DNA of 64,000 nt from Streptomyces sp. NBC_01306. GTDB taxonomy: Bacteria; Actinomycetota; Actinomycetes; Streptomycetales; Streptomycetaceae. The position numbers were made by a program, and so were the translations under genes. Positions within the stretch are counted from its first letter, which is position 1. Each line of letters begins with the position of its first letter. Shown here piece by piece: positions 60,558-64,000 of this stretch. The DNA lies in the NCBI RefSeq assembly GCF_026340465.1, contig NZ_JAPEPC010000002.1, positions 186,001 to 250,000 on the forward strand, in the 5' to 3' direction. Under the pieces are notes generated by a model. The model was given only the letters and a program-made list of their open reading frames with translations, ran no database searches and had not been told where the DNA came from.

Positions 60558-60718
60558 CGGATCCGTCCCATCGAGGGTTCGGGAGCACGGGAAGCGTCTC
60601 CGCACGAGGCGAGCGCTGGGGGTTGCCGTGGCGGCAGGGACCGCGTGGCACGGGGGGGGTGACCGGATGCGCCCCGGTCCGCCGGGGGGCCCGGCAGGGT
60701 GTACGTACGCCGGAGCCG

Positions 60719-61099
60719 CTACGGGCCGGGGACGAGGGCCGCCACCGCGTCGATCTCGACCCGTTTGGCGCCGCGGAAGGCCGCGACCTGCACCGTCGTA
60801 CGGGGCGGCAGCTCGACGTCCGCCAGGCGGTCGAGGTAGGCGGAGTTGTAGTGGTCGAACTCGGCGAGGTCGGCCAGGTACACGGTGACTTTGAGCAGGG
60901 TGTCCAGGCCACCGCCGGCTGCGGTCAGCACGGTCTCCAGGTTGTCCAGGGCCAGCCGGACCTGGTCGCCGATGTCGTGCGGCGTGTCGCCTTCGGGGGT
61001 GACGGGGACCTGGCCGCAGGCCCAGAGGGTGCCGTTGTGGAGGGCTGCGGCGGAGTAGGGCCGGGGCCTGCCGTCGGGGTGGGGGAAGAGAGTCGGCAT
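60719..61099 (-). CDS. RidA family deaminase
   Basis: A 126-residue protein of the YjgF/YER057c/UK114 family, which hydrolyses reactive enamine/imine intermediates and is often trimeric. The active-site arginine is in ELPPRTTVQVAAFRG near residue 100. It is downstream of the Ldh2-like gene by 27 nt. Its presence suggests that the operon handles an amino acid or imine-forming substrate. Confidence 0.9.
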   Translation of the reverse strand: MPTLFPHPDGRPRPYSAAALHNGTLWACGQVPVTPEGDTPHDIGDQVRLALDNLETVLTAAGGGLDTLLKVTVYLADLAEFDHYNSAYLDRLADVELPPRTTVQVAAFRGAKRVEIDAVAALVPGP

Positions 61100-61126
61100 C
61101 GGTGGACTTCCTCTGCGGTGCGGGGT

Positions 61127-61936
61127 TCAGGGTTGCGGGGATTCAGGGCGTTCGGGAACCAGGTAGCGCCGTGCGGCGCCGTGGACCGTCGCCCACGGTC
61201 CGGGGTCGACCCGCAGACCGTGCGTCATGGCTGTGGCGAAGCGCTCGTGGTGGTGCGCCGGGGTGCGGGCCGGTGGCAGATCCGGCGTCCCGGTGTCCCC
61301 GTTCCAGCGGCTCAGCAGGATGCCATCGGCGGGCCGGATCGGGGCGTCAGCAGTGTGCCGGGTGCCGAAGGCGCCGGGGCTGGGAGCCCGGTACACCGTG
61401 CTGTCGGCGGTGGCCAGTACGCAGCTTCCGGGTGAGCCGTCCGCGCGTATCCGGGTGGCCAGGAGCGGGGTTCCGGTCCGGGCCGCGGCGCTGACGAGGA
61501 TCCACTCCACCGACGGGGTCCACACTCCGGGCAGCAGGACCGGGCGCGGGCCCGCCGCTGCGAGGTCCGCCGCCGAAGGCCCCAGCAACAGGGGCCCGCG
61601 GCGCGCCGGATCGTGGAGTACGACCGGATCGTGGCGTACCAGGTGGCTGCCGCCGGAGCATGAGACCGGTTGCCGGCCTCGCGGGACGCGGTCGAGCTCA
61701 CCGGCCAGCGCGAGGACGCCCGCTCCGTCCAGGACCTCGCCGAGTACGACGAGGTCCGCGGTCGTCGCGGCTTCTCCGCTGGAGGCTCCGGCGGCGACGA
61801 CCGCGCGGAAGGCCGCCTCGCGGATCTCCCGTACCGCCACCCGGAAGCCGCTGCCGGTCCGGCCGGTGTCCGTGCCGGCACCGGTGCGTCCGCCTGCAAT
61901 CGTGGGTCCGCCGCTCATGGTCCGTCCGCCGGTCAT
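61127..61936 (-). CDS. Hypothetical protein, weakly Ldh2-like
   Basis: A 269-residue protein. After a Gly/Thr-rich start (TGGRTMSGGPTIAGGRTGAG), residues 30-80 (VREIREAAFRAVVAAGASSG ... LVVLGEVLDGAGVL) recall the opening helices of malate/L-lactate dehydrogenase family 2 proteins; the rest is not recognised, and it is shorter than that family's usual 330-350 residues. The start overlaps the dipeptidase stop (ATGA). Function unknown; it may be a diverged NAD-dependent enzyme that reduces an imino or keto acid. Confidence 0.7.
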   Translation of the reverse strand: MTGGRTMSGGPTIAGGRTGAGTDTGRTGSGFRVAVREIREAAFRAVVAAGASSGEAATTADLVVLGEVLDGAGVLALAGELDRVPRGRQPVSCSGGSHLVRHDPVVLHDPARRGPLLLGPSAADLAAAGPRPVLLPGVWTPSVEWILVSAAARTGTPLLATRIRADGSPGSCVLATADSTVYRAPSPGAFGTRHTADAPIRPADGILLSRWNGDTGTPDLPPARTPAHHHERFATAMTHGLRVDPGPWATVHGAARRYLVPERPESPQP

Positions 61937-62925
61937 CGTGGGTCCGTGGTGTCGAAGACTTCTGTGAAGAGCCGGAGCCAGTTCTCGCCCATCACCTTCG
62001 TGACGGTGGCGTCGTCGAGGCCCGCCGAGAGCAGACCCTCGGTGACGGCGGGAAAGTCCTCGGGGCCGCCGAACCACTGCGGCCACACGGGCCATTCGGG
62101 TTCGACCGGGTTGGCCGCAGCGGGCCTCCAGCGTCCGTTGCGCAGCCAGGCCACGAAGTCCTGCGACCAGTTCCGCGTGCAGTCGCTGCCGATGGCCACA
62201 TGATCCGGACCGATCTCGTCGACCAGCCGCGCCACCATCGAGCAGAACTGGTCACGGGTGGTCAGCTCACCGCCCAGCACATTGGGGTAGAGGCAGCATC
62301 CGATGACCCCGCCACGGTCGGCCAGGGCCCCGATGACTTCGGCCGGCTTGTTCCTGGGGTGGTCGAAGAACCACGTCGGGTTGGAGTGCGTGATGGCCAC
62401 CGGCCCCGCGGATGCCTCAATGGCGTCCCGCGAGGTCCGGTTGCCCACATGCGAGAGGTCGATGAGCATCCCGACCCGGTTCATCTCGTCCACGATGTGG
62501 CGGCCGAAGGCGGTCAGCCCGGAGTCGTGGGCGTCGTAGCAGGCACCGCCGACCAGGTTCTGGATGTTGTAGGTGAGCTGTCCGACGCGTACCCCGAGCC
62601 GGTGGAACACCTCCACAAGACGGTAGTCGTCGCCGAAGGGCGAAGTGTTCTGGAAACCCAGCAGCACCGCCACCTTGCCTTCGGCCTTCGCGGCACGTAT
62701 CTCTGCGGCTGTCCCGGCGAGCACGACCACGTCGTCGTTGTCCCTGGCCAGCTGGTACCAGTCGCCGATCGCACGGATGGTCTCGCCCGGCCCCTCCCAT
62801 ACGGCGCAGGTGGCGTTCACACCGCTGACGCCGCCGGTACGGAGCTCTTCGAGCACCTTCCGGTCCCAGTTGTTGATCTCCAGGCCGTCCACGACGACCA
62901 GGTCCTCATGAGCGAGCGAACTCAC
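61933..62925 (-). CDS. M19 membrane-dipeptidase-family protein
   Basis: A 330-residue TIM-barrel protein of the renal dipeptidase family. GMLIDLSHVGNRTSRDAI and AITHSNPTWFFDHPRNK carry the later metal-binding histidines, and GPDHVAIGSDCTRN the final acidic region. The usual first metal motif (HxD near the N-terminus) is changed to DGLEINNWD, so this is the branch that I recall beside glycine-betaine catabolic genes in Pseudomonas rather than a true dipeptidase. It overlaps its neighbours by 4 bp on both sides. Confidence 0.85.
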   Translation of the reverse strand: MSSLAHEDLVVVDGLEINNWDRKVLEELRTGGVSGVNATCAVWEGPGETIRAIGDWYQLARDNDDVVVLAGTAAEIRAAKAEGKVAVLLGFQNTSPFGDDYRLVEVFHRLGVRVGQLTYNIQNLVGGACYDAHDSGLTAFGRHIVDEMNRVGMLIDLSHVGNRTSRDAIEASAGPVAITHSNPTWFFDHPRNKPAEVIGALADRGGVIGCCLYPNVLGGELTTRDQFCSMVARLVDEIGPDHVAIGSDCTRNWSQDFVAWLRNGRWRPAAANPVEPEWPVWPQWFGGPEDFPAVTEGLLSAGLDDATVTKVMGENWLRLFTEVFDTTDPR

Positions 62926-64000
62926 CGTGCGTCCTTTCGGGGTTTGCGAACGAAGAACCAGTCATGGTCGGTTCCGGCCGCGATGTCGGCCACCCGCGGG
63001 GCGCCGGAGAACAGCGTGACCCGGAGCCAGTCGGTGGACTGGGGGCTGTAGTTGTCCATGCCGTACAGGGCGAGCTGGAAGCGTTGCAGGTGCAGGGGCA
63101 GAAAGTTCGCGGCGAGCAGATTGGCCCGGACTTCGGCGTAGGGAAGCCCCGCCAGCGACTGAACACGGGCGGCCGCTCCGCGGTGCCATGGGTGCGAAAG
63201 CAGGAATTCGCCGACGAGTTGACCGTCGTCCGCGCTCTCCAGGTCGCCGAGCAGCGCGGTCACCGCGCGGGCGATGTCGACCGGGTGCTCCACCTCCTCG
63301 CCCGGATCGACGCCGCGCCGGCCGCGCCGGGGTTCTTCGTTGTCCTGGGACGAGAACCAGAAGTGCGCCTGCTGGGCGGGATCACCGAAGTCGAACCGGC
63401 GCACCCAGCCGTAGCGTTCGAGCACCTCGGTCCTGAGCTCCCCGCAGGTCTGGGCGGGCGCCACCTGGAGGGTCTGGTCGCAGCGGAGCAGTGCGTCGAT
63501 GTCCGTGTCGAGGTCGTCGTAGACCTCGACGAGCACCGAGTCGACCACACCGCGCGCTTCGAGGCCGATCTCCCCGGCCGCCGTGTGCAGGGCGTGCCAG
63601 GCCCGGTCGGTCCGCTCGCCCAGGACCAGCCCGGTGGCGAGGTATCCGTCGAGCAGCTCCATCACCTTGTCGAGCCGGCCGGCCAGTTGTGGGCCGGGGA
63701 GATAGGGCGCGGTGGCCAGGGTGTCGCGTTCGCGGTAGTACTCCCGCGCCCGGTCGAGCAGCAGGCGTACCCGCTCCGTCCGCGCGTCCTGCGGTGATGT
63801 GGTCTGCTGGAGGGCGTACGCGAGCGGGAGTTCGCGCACCGCGCACCACGCGTCCAGCACCTGCGGGTGGTTGATCACGTAGGGGACCATGCCGAGCCCG
63901 GTGGCGTTGCCGAGCCCCAGGAAGCGCCGCCAGTCCCCGTCCAGTGCCACGGCGTGCGGGCTCTTCGCCGCCGCGCAGTGCTCGACCAGGTCGTAGCTGA
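62922..64000 (-). CDS. Unknown protein, 5' end cut by window edge
   Basis: The coding frame runs off the window: no stop occurs between 63950 and 64000, and the added residues (SYDLVEHCAAAKSPHAVALD) read naturally into GDWRRFLGLGNATGLGMVPY. At least 359 residues are present. The C-terminal half mentions no known domain; it is soluble and has many conserved-looking aromatic and acidic residues (NNYS-like, FQLALYGMDNYSPQSTDWLR). Its stop overlaps the start of the M19 gene (ATGA). I do not recognise the family; it is probably the first or an early gene of the RidA/M19 operon. Confidence 0.8.
   Translation of the reverse strand, partial: SYDLVEHCAAAKSPHAVALDGDWRRFLGLGNATGLGMVPYVINHPQVLDAWCAVRELPLAYALQQTTSPQDARTERVRLLLDRAREYYRERDTLATAPYLPGPQLAGRLDKVMELLDGYLATGLVLGERTDRAWHALHTAAGEIGLEARGVVDSVLVEVYDDLDTDIDALLRCDQTLQVAPAQTCGELRTEVLERYGWVRRFDFGDPAQQAHFWFSSQDNEEPRRGRRGVDPGEEVEHPVDIARAVTALLGDLESADDGQLVGEFLLSHPWHRGAAARVQSLAGLPYAEVRANLLAANFLPLHLQRFQLALYGMDNYSPQSTDWLRVTLFSGAPRVADIAAGTDHDWFFVRKPRKDAR

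Overview
The window is high-GC DNA with GTG/TTG starts, strong Shine-Dalgarno sequences, short 4-bp gene overlaps and many long GC-rich hairpin terminators. The SARP/AfsR regulator, SSI inhibitor, SpoIIE-type phosphatase and F420-dependent enzymes all point to a Streptomyces (or very close actinomycete) chromosome, probably an accessory-rich part of it. No tRNA, rRNA, CRISPR, transposase or integrase was seen.

Region 1 (about 200-14,330) is a collagen/hydroxyproline utilisation locus. After a double-domain TetR regulator and a decayed acetyltransferase, a minus-strand operon (7743 down to 1969) encodes a DapA-family deaminase, 4-hydroxyproline 2-epimerase, a GntR regulator and a three-subunit D-hydroxyproline dehydrogenase. 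A LysR regulator, a secreted M9 collagenase, a second proline-racemase-family enzyme and an M24 Xaa-Pro peptidase follow. A shared sequence motif lies upstream of the operon, in the collagenase/racemase divergent region and upstream of the M24 gene.

Region 2 (14,700-41,400) is a mix of separate functions. It holds a membrane protein; a secreted SLT transglycosylase with a long leader; a large S8 protease with a TrmB/LuxR regulator; a SpoIIE-type phosphatase; an amidohydrolase/TetR/NCS1-permease group; asparagine synthetase; I36 and SSI protease inhibitors; an oxidoreductase/erythromycin-esterase pair; and a convergent pair of arabinan/xylan enzymes (GH54-ricin and GH43) with a palindromic operator candidate. 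A VOC protein, two-hairpin small ORF, methyltransferase and isocitrate-lyase-fold enzyme complete it.

Region 3 (about 41,600-59,200) looks like a natural-product cluster built on 7-deazaguanine (preQ0) chemistry. It has queD, queE, folE and queC, a diaminobutyrate-type aminotransferase, a 2OG-Fe(II) oxygenase, an ATP-grasp ligase, a methyltransferase, and an unusual fusion of an MtnA-like isomerase (catalytic Cys replaced by Ser) with an adenine phosphoribosyltransferase-like domain. A SARP regulator and a LuxR regulator with a degenerate receiver flank it. SARP-type direct heptamers at 56351-56379 precede a three-gene cassette (small protein, polyprenyl synthetase, DUF2236/MpaB oxygenase). 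As read, queE is frameshifted by a 7-nt insertion, so the deazapurine route is either broken or the sequence has an error there.

Region 4 (59,211-64,000) is a minus-strand operon: an unknown protein cut by the window edge, an M19 dipeptidase-like protein, an Ldh2-like unknown, RidA and an MFS transporter, probably for uptake and breakdown of a small amine or peptide-like substrate.
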